Shown: positions 8,745 through 17,070 of the stretch, in pieces | How the letters are laid out: each line of letters begins with the position of its first letter | How positions within the stretch are numbered: the first letter of the stretch is position 1 | Assembly: GCF_026339955.1 (NCBI RefSeq) | Contig: NZ_JAPEPW010000003.1 | Span: forward strand, 186,001-250,000 | From: Streptomyces sp. NBC_01549 | Lineage (GTDB): Bacteria > Actinomycetota > Actinomycetes > Streptomycetales > Streptomycetaceae | Reading direction: 5' to 3' | Length of the DNA stretch: 64,000 bases | Program-made: the position numbers and the translations under genes | Notes under the pieces: model-generated | Database searches by the model: none | The model's input: the letters and a program-made list of their open reading frames with translations, nothing else | What the model was told of the DNA's origin: nothing

Positions 8745-9074
8745 ACCCGAGGCGGCTCTCGTGCACGCATCGGCACGAGGCGGCAGCGCTGGTACGCCGC
8801 CAACGCACACGCCCGCAACACCCGGCTCGTCATCCAGACCCAGCGCCTGGAGCGTCGGCTGGCCGAGCTGATGGGCGAGCAGGCGTGGCGGGAGTCGGGC
8901 CTCGGTGCCCCCGCCGACCAGGAAGAGCTTCAGCGCCAGGGCTCCCGCCTGGAACAGGCGAACACCGAGCTGTTGGCGCGGCTGGAGGAGAGGGACGCGG
9001 AGCTGGAGGCTGCCCGGGCGGCCATCCTTGAGCTGACCCGGGCCCTGCACCAGAAGGGGGCCGCGGACCGCTAG
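8745..9074 (+). pseudogene. coiled-coil protein, C-terminal fragment
   Basis: In frame after the preceding stop, sequence resembling coding DNA runs from about 8757 to the stop at 9072-9074, with RRQRWYAANAHARNTRLVIQ, then QRLERRLAELMGEQAWRESG and LEQANTELLARLEERDAELE. It is a heptad-like coiled coil with no usable start before the internal ATG at 8871. The pattern resembles the C-terminal half of the small coiled-coil accessory proteins (DUF6262-like) encoded after tyrosine recombinase pairs. The family guess is tentative; the missing N-terminus is clear. Confidence 0.4.
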
Positions 9075-9226
9075 GTCTGGCCAGCCCGGTCGTCCGGCTT
9101 CCGGCCGAGGCAGCCCTTGGCTGAGGAAGGCGCGCTCCGGCGGGGCGCCTCCCGCTTCGACCTCCGCCCCAGGGAGACCGACGCGACCACGACCGATCTT
9201 GCGTGGCCCGAGCGACAGCAAATACT

Positions 9227-9271
9227 TGGCTAGCCACATGTTTGCTGTTACGTTGGTTATGTGTCCAGCCA
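9227..9271. promoter_or_regulatory. imperfect inverted repeat upstream of oxidoreductase operon
   Basis: TGGCTAGCCACAT (9227-9239) and ATGTGTCCAGCCA (9259-9271) are reverse complements at 10 of 13 positions, separated by 19 bp. The local sequence is AT-richer than average and lies 32 bp before the start of the three-gene operon that ends in a MarR-type regulator, the likely binder. Confidence 0.45.
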
Positions 9272-9303
9272 CCTAAATGGGTGGGGGCATGAGAGGAGTC
9301 GTC

Positions 9304-10209
9304 ATGAAAGCCATCCTGTTCGACCGTTTCGGAGGCACGGAAGTGCTGCGCGAGGCGGACATCGAGGTCCCGCAGCCCGGCCCCGGGCAGATCCGCGTCC
9401 GCGTCAAGGCGGCCGGGCTGAACGCGCTGGACGGCAAGATCCGCTCGGGGGCCCTGGAGGCCGTGTTCCCCACGCCGCTTCCCTCCGTCCCCGGTCACGA
9501 GCTCGCCGGCGTGGTGGACGCCCTGGGGGTGGGCGTGCGGGACGTGCAGGTGGGTGACGAGGTGCTGGGCTGGTCGGACACCGGCTCGTACGCCCAGTAC
9601 GCGCTGGCCACCATCGTCGCCCGCAAGCCCGCCGGCCTCGACTGGCAGCACGCGGTCGCGCTGCCGGTGGCGGGCGAGACGGCCGAGCGGGTCCTGAACC
9701 TGCTCGGAGTCAAGGCCGGGGAGACCGTGCTGATGCACGGCGCGGCCGGAGCGGTCGGAACCCTGGCGGTCCAGCTCGCCACGGCCCGCGGAGCGCGTGT
9801 CATCGGCACCGCCGGCCCCGCCAACCAGGACTACCTCGCCTCGCTCGGCGCCACCGCGACCGTGTACGGCGAGGGCCTGGTCGAGCGGGTCCGGGCGCTC
9901 GCCCCCGACGGCGTGGACGCGGTGTTCGACCTGGCCGGGAAGGGAGCCCTGGAGGACTCCATCGCCCTGCGCGGCGGCACCGAGCGCATCGTCACCATCG
10001 CCGACTTCCGCGCGCACCAGCTCGGCATCACCTTCGCCAGCGGTGGCCAGGAACGCTCGGCCGCCCGTCTGGCCGCCCTGGCGCAGGATGCCGCGACCGG
10101 CAAGGTCGTCACCACCGTCACTGCCTACCCGCTCGACCAGGCCGCCACGGCCCAGCAGGTCAGCGACGCCGGGCATGTGCGGGGCAAGCTCGTCCTCACC
10201 CTCGACTGA
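9304..10209 (+). CDS. NADP-dependent zinc-type/quinone oxidoreductase (MDR family)
   Basis: A 301-aa medium-chain reductase. The N-terminal GroES-like domain contains KAAGLNALDGKIRSG and the PSVPGHELAGVV motif. The Rossmann domain has HGAAGAVGTLAVQLA and ARGARVIGTA. There is no cysteine-rich zinc-binding lobe, so it belongs to the zinc-independent quinone oxidoreductase branch. GAGAGGAG at 9291-9298 supports the ATG at 9304 over the ATG at 9289. It is the first gene of an operon with the old yellow enzyme and MarR genes. Likely role: NADPH-dependent reduction of quinones or enones. Confidence 0.92.
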   Translation: MKAILFDRFGGTEVLREADIEVPQPGPGQIRVRVKAAGLNALDGKIRSGALEAVFPTPLPSVPGHELAGVVDALGVGVRDVQVGDEVLGWSDTGSYAQYALATIVARKPAGLDWQHAVALPVAGETAERVLNLLGVKAGETVLMHGAAGAVGTLAVQLATARGARVIGTAGPANQDYLASLGATATVYGEGLVERVRALAPDGVDAVFDLAGKGALEDSIALRGGTERIVTIADFRAHQLGITFASGGQERSAARLAALAQDAATGKVVTTVTAYPLDQAATAQQVSDAGHVRGKLVLTLD

Positions 10210-10288
10210 TCACGCCCGCCTCTCCTTCCGCCACGCCCTCCCGCTTTACCGATCACCACCTGTTCATCACCGCACCGAAGGACCATTC

Positions 10289-11350
10289 ATGCTGAACGCT
10301 CTGTGGACACCGACCACCGTCGGTGGCATCTCCCTGCCGCACCGCCTGGTCATGGCCCCCATGACCCGTGACCGCTCCACACCTGAAGGCGTACCGACCG
10401 AGCTGAACGCCGAGTACTACGCCCAGCGGGCCTCGCACGCGCTCATCATCACCGAGGGAACCCAGCCCTCCACCGACGGCCAGGGCTACCTCCTCACCCC
10501 CGGCATCCACAATGACGAGCAGATCGCCGGGTGGCGCAAGGTCACCGACGCCGTGCACGCGGCCGACGGCCGGATCGTCATCCAGCTGATGCACACCGGA
10601 CGCATCGCCCACCCCGACAACACCCCCCACGGGCGCCAGCCGGTCGCCCCTTCGGCGATCCGGCCGCAGGGCCAGATGTTCACCGCGTCCGGACCCCAGG
10701 AGATGCCGACACCCCGTGCGCTGTCGACGCAGGAGGTCGCCGCGACCGTCGACGACTTCCGCCGCGCCGCAGCGGCTGCCGTCGCGGCAGGCGCCGACGG
10801 TGTGGAGATCCACGCCGCCAACGGCTACCTGGTACACCAGTTCCTGTCCGACAACACCAACCAGCGCACCGACCGCTACGGCGGCTCCCTCGACAACCGA
10901 ATCCGCTTCGCCGTCGAGATCGCCGCTGCCGTGGCCGACGAGATCGGCGCCGACCGCACCGGCCTGCGCATCTCCCCCGGCAACCCCTACAACGACATCG
11001 CCGAGTCCGACACCGCCGACCTGTATCCGGCACTCCTGCGCGCCCTCAGCCCGCTCGGCCTCGCCTACCTCCACGTGATGCACGCGGGCGACGAGGAGCT
11101 GCTGGGCACCCTGCGCGCGCTGTGGCCGACCACGCTGATCCTCAACCGGGCCGGCACCGACCTGCCCACCCGCGCCAAGGACATCGACCACGGCACGGCC
11201 GACCTTGTCTCCGTCGGCGCCCTCGCGCTCGCCAACCCGGACCTGGTCGAGCGGCTACGCTCTGACGCGCCGCTGAACACCCCCGACCCGGCGACCTTCT
11301 ACGGCGGCGGAGTGGCCGGCTACACCGACTACCCCACCCACACCGTCTGA
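10289..11350 (+). CDS. old yellow enzyme family alkene reductase
   Basis: A 353-aa FMN-dependent TIM-barrel reductase. Recognisable blocks are LPHRLVMAPMTRDR, LIITEGTQPS, the substrate-binding VIQLMHTGRI, the active-site HAANGYLVHQFLSDNTN stretch, RTDRYGGSLDNRIRF, and RISPGN near the phosphate site. These match the NemA/OYE group that reduces activated C=C bonds and nitro compounds with NADPH. The start at 10289 is preceded by GAAGGAC. It lies 79 bp after the quinone oxidoreductase and 11 bp before the MarR gene, so the three are probably one electrophile-response operon. Confidence 0.94.
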   Translation: MLNALWTPTTVGGISLPHRLVMAPMTRDRSTPEGVPTELNAEYYAQRASHALIITEGTQPSTDGQGYLLTPGIHNDEQIAGWRKVTDAVHAADGRIVIQLMHTGRIAHPDNTPHGRQPVAPSAIRPQGQMFTASGPQEMPTPRALSTQEVAATVDDFRRAAAAAVAAGADGVEIHAANGYLVHQFLSDNTNQRTDRYGGSLDNRIRFAVEIAAAVADEIGADRTGLRISPGNPYNDIAESDTADLYPALLRALSPLGLAYLHVMHAGDEELLGTLRALWPTTLILNRAGTDLPTRAKDIDHGTADLVSVGALALANPDLVERLRSDAPLNTPDPATFYGGGVAGYTDYPTHTV

Positions 11351-11361
11351 GGAACCGAACC

Positions 11362-11841
11362 ATGCCCGCCCCCACACCCCACACCCCCAGCACGGCCAGC
11401 GAGGGGCCGATGAGCTACGCGATCTTCCAGCTCGCCCGCGCTCACCGCGCCCGCGCCGCTGCCATGCTCCGGGAGATGGACCTGCATCCCGGACAGGAAC
11501 TGCTGCTGATGCACCTCCTGGACCGGGACGGCCAGACCCAGTCCGAGCTGCTCGAAAGCGTCGGCCTGGACCACTCCACCGTCTCCAAGTCCCTGCGCCG
11601 CATGCAGGACGCCGGCCTGCTCATCCGCGAGCCGGCCGAACACGACCGGCGGGTCATGGTCGTCCACCTCACCGAGAAGGGCCGTGCCATGCGCGAGCCC
11701 CTGGCAGCCATGTGGCGGGCCCTGGAGGAGACCTCCGCGCTGAACCTGTCGGCGCAGCAGGCAGAGTCCTTCGTCCGTATCGCCTATGCCATCGCCGACG
11801 CGATCAACAGCCGTGCTCTTCCGCGGGAAGAGTCCGAGTAA
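11362..11841 (+). CDS. MarR family transcriptional regulator
   Basis: A 159-aa winged-helix regulator. The core contains HPGQELLLMHLLDRDGQTQ, the recognition region LDHSTVSKSLRRMQDAGLL, and the wing RREPAEHDRRVMVVHLTEKG-like segment. It starts 11 bp after the old yellow enzyme stop, so it is the last gene of that operon. Homologues next to flavin reductases typically sense electrophiles, quinones or oxidants. The inverted repeat at 9227-9271 is its likely operator. Confidence 0.93.
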   Translation: MPAPTPHTPSTASEGPMSYAIFQLARAHRARAAAMLREMDLHPGQELLLMHLLDRDGQTQSELLESVGLDHSTVSKSLRRMQDAGLLIREPAEHDRRVMVVHLTEKGRAMREPLAAMWRALEETSALNLSAQQAESFVRIAYAIADAINSRALPREESE

Positions 11842-11916
11842 CTCCCCTCGCCTCACTGGCCAACAGTCACGACATAGACCGTTGCAGTACTAAGCCGATG
11901 ATGGCGAGTGTCGGCC

Positions 11917-12141
11917 TCACTGAAGCCGGTCAATGCACTCTCGCAACAGGGCGTTGACGTACCCCGAGTTGGGGAGGTCGTGCTTGGTGATGACGCCACG
12001 GATGGTGCGAATCTGTCGGTGCATCACGTCATCCGCCTGCCCTTGAACTCCAGGAGCCGTTGCACGTACTTCTTGTCCGTCTTGGTGCAGCGTGCGGTAC
12101 ACGCACGCCGCTGTGTCGGCGGCAGTAACGGTCGAAGTCAC
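11917..12141 (-). CDS. small hypothetical protein coupled to glycosyltransferase
   Basis: A 74-aa frame whose GTG start (12139-12141) overlaps the TGA stop of the glycosyltransferase gene in a GTGA arrangement, typical of translational coupling. No family is recognised. The C-terminal half (IRTIRGVITKHDLPNSGYVNALLRE) looks globular. The overlap is the main reason to accept it; without it the frame would be doubtful. Confidence 0.4.
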   Translation of the reverse strand: MTSTVTAADTAACVYRTLHQDGQEVRATAPGVQGQADDVMHRQIRTIRGVITKHDLPNSGYVNALLRECIDRLQ

Positions 12142-13160
12142 CCGGCCTGGGGCTGCCGTCCGCGGACGGCAGCGCTTCGGGAGACGAAACTCCGCGCCTG
12201 CTGAGGGAGACTGGCGGCCTTCAGCGCACTGTATCTCCCGCTCGCCACGAGTTGGAACTTGACACCCTCCCGGCCTTCGGGGTGCTCGTAGCCGTCAGGG
12301 AGGAACCGCCGGTAGTGCTCGCTGGCGCGTTCGAAGAACTGCGGGCGCTCGGAGCGGGAGAGACATCCCTCGAGATTGAGAAGGAAGAGGTAATGACGAA
12401 TCATACGAGTGAAGAGAAACGGAGCCACAACGTCCAGCGCGTCGCGCTCCTTGAGCAAGTCGAAGCTCTCTTCGTACCGGCCGAAGACGTCGAAGTGGGT
12501 GCCGTCCGGTGAGCCTGCGGGGTGTTGAGTGTGCCGACGACGGATCTGGACGCAGTTCCATTTCAGGACAGCGACCCGGTCGGCGGCGAGCATGGCGCGA
12601 TGGACGACTGTGACCTCCTCGTGGAGACCGTCAGGGAACGCGAGTTCCTGCCGGATCCACAAGTCGCGGCGGACCAAACGGTCCCAGGAGTAGGCGGGAG
12701 CACCGAACAACTCTGGCTGGTCGATCGAGGCGAAGGGCTCACGTCCCTGCCGGGCAAGCAGGCCGACGGCGGCACCGGGCCAGGCGCGGCCGCGATGGAG
12801 GCGAGTGTGCCCGAAGAGAAGAACATCCGGCTCGTCTGCCGATTGCAGCTCATCGCCCATCGCCTGAAGTGTTTCACCCCCGATGATGTGATCGCTGTCC
12901 AGGAACAGCAGGTAGTCACCGGCGGCGCGCTCCGCCCCCGCGTTGCGTATCCGGCCGATGCCGACGACGCCCGTCAGTCGCACGACCGAGACCCGCCCAT
13001 CGCGCTGAGCATAGTCATCCACCAAGTCCGCAGGGCATTCAGCAGACTGGTCCAGGACCGCGACAACCTCCACGTCCCGGAAGGACTGGTTCAGTATCGA
13101 ATTCAGGCAGACCTCCAGCTGACCCTGAAGGTCGTGCGCGGCGACTATGACACTGATCAT
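12138..13160 (-). CDS. family 2 glycosyltransferase
   Basis: About 340 aa from the ATG at 13160 (a GTG at 13175 is also possible). The GT-A fold opens with MISVIVAAHDLQGQLEVCLNSILNQSFRD, followed by VVAVLDQS, then GIGRIRNAGAERAAGDYLLFLDSDH with the DxD metal site (DSD). The C-terminal part has a TRMIRHYLFLLNLEGCL helix and a basic end. Such proteins transfer sugars from nucleotide donors to wall polymers or exopolysaccharide; in actinomycetes similar proteins include teichoic-acid-type transferases. The acceptor cannot be told. No other wall-polymer genes are nearby. The small downstream frame overlaps its stop. Confidence 0.9.
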   Translation of the reverse strand: MISVIVAAHDLQGQLEVCLNSILNQSFRDVEVVAVLDQSAECPADLVDDYAQRDGRVSVVRLTGVVGIGRIRNAGAERAAGDYLLFLDSDHIIGGETLQAMGDELQSADEPDVLLFGHTRLHRGRAWPGAAVGLLARQGREPFASIDQPELFGAPAYSWDRLVRRDLWIRQELAFPDGLHEEVTVVHRAMLAADRVAVLKWNCVQIRRRHTQHPAGSPDGTHFDVFGRYEESFDLLKERDALDVVAPFLFTRMIRHYLFLLNLEGCLSRSERPQFFERASEHYRRFLPDGYEHPEGREGVKFQLVASGRYSALKAASLPQQARSFVSRSAAVRGRQPQAG

Positions 13161-13175
13161 CGGGGAAGCGAGCAC

Positions 13176-13426
13176 AGTGATCGAACATAGGTGGGCAGCT
13201 CACAGCGTGACAAGTCCCTCGGGCACCCCCTCCACAGCAGCAACATACAAAGTTCTGCACATGTTCACACAGCAACAGCGACTCCAGCGGAAGCAGCAGT
13301 GACTACGGCAGCAGTGGTGGCGGAGGCAGCAGCGCCGCCTGGCCCGGCCCGTCTGACGGCCTCCCTGCGGGCCGACCGGTGGTGAGCGCGGTACGGGAGC
13401 CGATCCAGCGACCGATCCCGACGGCC
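13176..13426. other. intergenic region beside the tRNA fragment
   Basis: No protein-like reading frame is visible. The stretch is Ala/Gly-codon-rich by chance (repeated gcagcag). It separates the glycosyltransferase from the tRNA-Arg 3' fragment and may be one edge of an integrated or excised element. Confidence 0.4.
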
Positions 13427-13468
13427 TGCCCTCGGCAGGATTCGAACCTGCGACACCCGCTTCAGGAG
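13427..13468 (-). other. 3' half of a tRNA-Arg(CCU) gene, probable att-site scar
   Basis: Read on the minus strand, the 42 nt give an anticodon loop CTCCTGA (anticodon CCT), the 3' anticodon-stem strand AGCGG, a 5-nt variable loop GTGTC, a T-stem GCAGG / CCTGC closing the loop TTCGAAT, the acceptor strand CGAGGGC, and discriminator A. The sequence before the loop (GATCCCA) cannot pair with AGCGG, and no D-arm or 5' acceptor strand exists, so the gene is not complete. Tyrosine integrases commonly recombine in exactly this segment, from anticodon loop to 3' end, leaving such a copy at one element boundary. Confidence 0.75.
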
Positions 13469-13689
13469 TGGGATCGAATCCTTGCCGGGTAGTGCCTGGC
13501 GCTGCCGCGTGGTGCCCGTTGCCGAAAGGATCAGCGCCACGTGGCTGCGGGCTTGATCCCGCTCATGACGCCGCGTGCTGGACCGTCCGCTCACGCATCG
13601 CGCACGCACGGAGTCCAGGTTCTCGACACAGGTCGATGCCCGGAGGAGCGGCTCGCCGTGCGCGGACATACGGGGTGCGGCCCCTACGC

Positions 13690-14103
13690 GATCCGGACAC
13701 CGCCGAGCAGGGGTAAGCGGCCACGTGCCCGGCCGCCGGCTCTCCCTCGAGGACCTCGAACGCGTCCCGGATCGCACAGTGGAGGGCTGGGCGGTCGCCG
13801 GGGTGGGTGCGCTCGGGGTTGTGGAGCAGGGTCAGGTCCAGCCGGTCGCGCCCGAGCTGGGCTCGGTTGCGACTGGTCTGCCAGCGCACGTAGTCGGGGG
13901 TGAGGCTGTGACCGGCCTGGTCCTCGGTGAGGACGCCGGCGTTCACGGCGTCGGTGCCGGTGGCCGCGGTGAAGTACCCCGTCTTGGTGGAGACGTTCAG
14001 GGACGGGTGGGCAGCCAGGGCCGGGGCCAGCAGGGTCTGTGCCGGCAGCCGCCTCCGGGACCGCCCGGCACCGGTAGGTGCCCACAGCGAGTTGTGCGGT
14101 CAC
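13690..14103 (-). pseudogene. aldo/keto reductase pseudogene, frameshifted and truncated
   Basis: The minus strand from 14103 reads MTAQLAVGTYRCRAVPEAA. After a frame change near 14045 it continues AQTLLAPALAAHPSLNVSTK, TGYFTAATGTDAVNAGVLTE, then SLTPDYVRWQTSRNRAQLG and DRLDLTLLHNPERTH, ending around AIRDAFEVLEGE. This matches the N-terminal part of an aldo/keto reductase-like barrel (TGYF after the second strand, DLTLLHNPE as in DLV-LHxPE). The remaining barrel is missing, and unrelated sequence containing the tRNA-Arg scar follows. Family by recall; the frameshift is visible. Confidence 0.6.
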
Positions 14104-14221
14104 AGCAGGCTCCCCACCGTCGCGGCCTGCCAGGGTGGATTACCCATGTGCATGTGTAATCCACAGAAAGTGATGAATATCAGCGAAGAAGATGCGGGAA
14201 GGCCTACGGGGCCCAGCCTCT

Positions 14222-14557
14222 TCAGGCCGCGGCCGTTGGGTTCGCCGATTCGGCGGCGTGGCGGTATTCGGCGTTGATGCGCTGGGCTTCTTCGAGCTGG
14301 TCTTCGAGGATGATGATGCGGCAGGCGGCCTCGATGGGGGTGCCCTGATCGACGAGTTCCCGGGCGCGGGCGGCGATGCGCAGCTGGTAGCGGGAGTAGC
14401 GGCGGTGTCCGCCCTCGGAGCGGAGCGGGGTGATGAGGCGGGCTTCGCCGAGGGCGCGCAGGAAGCCCTGGGTGGTGCCGAGCATGTCAGCGGCCCGGCC
14501 CATCGTGTAGGCGGGGTAGTCGTCATCGAGCCGGTCGAGCGAGTCGTCTGCTGTCAT
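14222..14557 (-). CDS. MerR-type helix-turn-helix regulator
   Basis: A 111-aa protein. The winged helix-turn-helix is YTMGRAADMLGTTQGFLRALGEARLITPLRSEGGHRRYSR, where the GGHRRYS wing is the MerR hallmark. A short helix containing LDQLEEAQRINAEYRHAAE follows instead of a large effector domain, as in small developmental or MDR-type MerR proteins of streptomycetes. The ATG at 14557 is preceded by GAGAGGTG, favouring it over the upstream in-frame start. A perfect palindrome 26 bp upstream of the start (14583-14614) is the probable self-operator. Confidence 0.9.
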   Translation of the reverse strand: MTADDSLDRLDDDYPAYTMGRAADMLGTTQGFLRALGEARLITPLRSEGGHRRYSRYQLRIAARARELVDQGTPIEAACRIIILEDQLEEAQRINAEYRHAAESANPTAAA

Positions 14558-14582
14558 CGCACCTCTCTGTGGAACGCCTGGA

Positions 14583-14614
14583 GGGGCCCTGGTGCCATAT
14601 GGCACCAGGGCCCC
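14583..14614. promoter_or_regulatory. perfect 32-bp palindromic operator for the MerR-type gene
   Basis: The arm GGGGCCCTGGTGCCAT is directly followed by its exact reverse complement. The centre TGGTGCCATATGGCACCA is spacer-less. It lies 26 bp upstream of the MerR-type start codon, where an autoregulator would block transcription. MerR-family regulators bind dyad sites of this kind. Confidence 0.75.
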
Positions 14615-15720
14615 GAAGGAACTGCTACACCATCTGCCGGCCCTGGTACTGCGCCGGCCTTCTGTTTCCGCACTCGCCCACGGGGGGTGGGGGCGTGTGC
14701 AGGGATCGCGGTTGCTCGACCGGAGACCACCTCACTATCGATGTCCTGCGGTACCCGGGCTCAGCATTTCTGCCCGGGCGATCCTGATGGCGCGGGGCTC
14801 CTCCGTTCTTCCCTCTTGATCAACACTTACCGAAGGGGGACTGCGTACTGCCGGTCCTGCGTACTGCCGGTCCTGCGTACTGCTGGTCCTGCGTACTGCT
14901 TTGTACTACTGGTGATGCGAACTGCTGGTGACCTGAGTGAGCGCCACTCTTCGGCAGCCAGCCCCGTCGCCCGTCCTGCGTCTGCTCTGGCTTGGAACCC
15001 CACTGCCGAACTTCCCGGCACGCGCGCCCGCAGCCGACGCCTTTACCGAGGAACCACTGACAACCGCACTGCTGGTACTGCGACCTGCACTTACCGGTAC
15101 TGCACTTGCGTTAACTGCGGTCCTGCTCACGGCGGCCCCTGATCACTGCGGGCCACCCGGTCCGGTCGTCAGCCCCGTCGCCGTCAAGCAACAACCCTGG
15201 CTCCGGAACTCCACCACCGCACCGTCCTGCGCACTGCAACTGCATACTGCTGCCCGGCAGTTCGTGTCTGCCGGGCCCTGCTCAATCTCGGCTACGAGAG
15301 AAACCATAACCACACGATCTCCCAATGTCTACTCTGGCCAACATAGATTTCCGCGTGTTCGACGGTGAGGTAATCGGCCTCGAACGTGGACGGAGGCCAG
15401 CGCCTGTCACTGTGAGGGTTGACGGGTGGCAGCCGGGGCCTGTGCGGCGGTCAGAGGAGCGGGCATGTGGATCCAAAGGCCAGGGTGACCACACAATGAG
15501 CGTCAACGCCACACCCACCCGTTCATCTGCTGGTCGATGAGGACCTTGCTGCGGGCTGCGGGTGACGTGGTGGGGTGCCGCAACGGCGGAGGGCGTACGG
15601 ACCGCCGGGTCCGGGGCGAGCCCAGGCGACCGTTCAGGGGCTCTGTGGTGCAATGGCACTGTTTGGCCCCGGGCTTGGCGCCGACTCCTCACCCACCCGG
15701 GACGGAGCCCTGAGCGCCAG
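14615..15720. other. long region without a clear gene
   Basis: Eleven hundred bases hold no convincing coding sequence. A hairpin-forming CCCGGG pair flanks ctcagcatttctg near 14756-14780. The 16-bp tandem repeats at 14841-14904 are followed by degenerate TACTGC-rich sequence as far as about 15130. A 71-codon frame at 15325-15540 lacks a ribosome-binding site and protein character. Confidence 0.5.
14841..14904. repeat. 16-bp tandem repeats, four units
   Basis: Units begin at 14841, 14857, 14873 and 14889. The first two are identical (CTGCGTACTGCCGGTC), the third differs by one base (T for C at position 12), and the fourth diverges in its last few bases. Similar TACTGC/GGTCCTGC words recur loosely up to about 15130. 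There are no unique spacers, so it is not a CRISPR array; it is iteron-like. Confidence 0.85.
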
Positions 15721-15748
15721 CGAGGAGCGAGGAGCGAGGAGCGAGGAG
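15721..15748 (+). repeat. four 7-bp tandem repeats forming the ribosome-binding site
   Basis: CGAGGAG is repeated four times without interruption, and the last copy supplies the GAGGAG ribosome-binding site 5 bp before the GTG at 15754. A change in copy number would leave the last copy in place but alter the 5' leader. Confidence 0.85.
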
Positions 15749-15753
15749 ACACC

Positions 15754-17070
15754 GTGACCGTATGCGGGCCTGATGGGGAGGGTGGGCCGACCAATCGTCC
15801 TCCCGAGCACGGGAGCGGCGGGCGCAGGGCGATGACCTTGGCGGGGACGCTGGCGACGGCGGAGGCCGCGGCGCCCGTGGAGTCGCTCGACGTGGTCGCG
15901 CGCATGCTCAAGGAACACCTCGGGGCCGCGTCGGTGTCGTTCCTGATCACCGACTTCACCGGCAGCTCAGTCGTACGGATGGGTGCGGCGGGCAGCATCG
16001 AGACCGATGAACCCGCCCGGCGCATCATGCTGCGGGGCACCCTGTACGACGACGTGATCCGCACCCAGCGGCCGAGCGTGGAGGACAAAGGGGAGGGCAC
16101 GCTGGTGCGGATCGTCGCCCCGGTGACCAACCGCGGGGACGCCATCGGGCTCCTGGAACTGTTCCTGCCCGTAGCGCCGGACGCGGAGGTGATGCGGGAA
16201 GTCGGCGAGACCGCGCACGCCCTGGCCTACATTGTCATCGCGAACCGGTCCTTCACCGACGTGTACCAGTGGGGCCGCCGTACCGTCCCGCTGAGCCTGG
16301 CCGCGGAGATCCAGCACCGGCTGCTCCCGGTGTCGCTGGCGTGTGAGGCGGCGCAGTTCGCGGTGGCCGGGGCGCTGGAGCCGGCCGACCACGTCGGGGG
16401 CGACACCTTCGACTACGTGGTCGACCGGGACACGGTCCAGCTCTCCGTCACCGACGCCATGGGGCACGATGTCGACGCCGCGCTGCTGGCCACGCTCCTG
16501 GTGGGCGCTCTGCGCCGGGCACGGCGGGCCGGTGCCGACCTCGCCGAACAAGGCCGCCAGGCCGACCAGGCCGTGCGCGAGCACGGCCGCCACGGCTTCG
16601 TCACCGGCCAGGTCCTGCGTATCAGCCTGATCGACGGCACAACCGAGTTCATCAACGCCGGGCACCCCTGGCCGCTGCTGATGCGCGACGGACAGGTGCG
16701 GGAGATCACTCCGAAGATCGACGCGCCGTTCGGCTTCCATGCCCCTCACGGCTACCGGGTCCAGTCCCTGGACCTGCGGCCAGGTGACCGGCTGGTGATG
16801 CTGACCGACGGCATGCTGGAGCGCAACGCCCACAGTCTTGATCTGTCGGACCTGATCGTCCGCACCCGCGCGCTGCATCCCCGTGAGGCCGCCCGCACCC
16901 TCATCACGGCGGTCCTTGACGCCAACCACGGTCACCTGCAGGACGACGCGACCGTCATGTGCCTGGACTGGCACGGCGTCGGCCACTCCCGACGGGACGC
17001 CGACACCGGCGCCGACCTCACCGACGCCTCCGCCCCCTCGCGGACGCAACGGGCCACTCCCGGGCAATGA
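15754..17070 (+). CDS. PP2C-type (SpoIIE-like) Ser/Thr phosphatase with GAF-like sensor
   Basis: A 438-aa protein. Residues about 30-165 form a GAF-like domain (LDVVARMLKEHLGAASVSFLI, LVRIVAPVTNRGDAIGLLELF). The C-terminal half is a PP2C/SpoIIE phosphatase: SLAAEIQHRLLP, the metal-binding VGGDTFDYV, LSVTDAMGHDVDAALLA, INAGHPWPLLM, DRLVMLTDGMLE and QDDATVMCLDW, with the metal-ligand Asp residues present. In streptomycetes such enzymes dephosphorylate anti-sigma-factor antagonists to release alternative sigma factors. No partner gene is adjacent. GTG at 15754 is chosen for its strong ribosome-binding site; longer in-frame starts upstream give Arg/Gly-rich sequence without family character. Confidence 0.93.
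   Translation: MTVCGPDGEGGPTNRPPEHGSGGRRAMTLAGTLATAEAAAPVESLDVVARMLKEHLGAASVSFLITDFTGSSVVRMGAAGSIETDEPARRIMLRGTLYDDVIRTQRPSVEDKGEGTLVRIVAPVTNRGDAIGLLELFLPVAPDAEVMREVGETAHALAYIVIANRSFTDVYQWGRRTVPLSLAAEIQHRLLPVSLACEAAQFAVAGALEPADHVGGDTFDYVVDRDTVQLSVTDAMGHDVDAALLATLLVGALRRARRAGADLAEQGRQADQAVREHGRHGFVTGQVLRISLIDGTTEFINAGHPWPLLMRDGQVREITPKIDAPFGFHAPHGYRVQSLDLRPGDRLVMLTDGMLERNAHSLDLSDLIVRTRALHPREAARTLITAVLDANHGHLQDDATVMCLDWHGVGHSRRDADTGADLTDASAPSRTQRATPGQ

Noticed and set aside
7586..9031. 481-codon plus-strand open frame
   Set aside because: Arg/Gly/Pro-rich alternate frame of the TetR and F420-reductase-like genes; no protein family character.
7971..9272. 433-codon minus-strand open frame
   Set aside because: Antisense shadow of the F420-reductase-like gene and following coiled-coil fragment.
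13420..13500. Complete tRNA gene
   Set aside because: Only the 3' half is present; there is no D-arm or 5' acceptor strand and the 5' anticodon strand cannot pair.
14841..15130. CRISPR array
   Set aside because: The 16-bp repeats are directly adjacent without unique spacers, and no cas gene is nearby.
15325..15540. 71-codon protein upstream of the phosphatase
   Set aside because: No ribosome-binding site, composition unlike a folded protein, no family resemblance.
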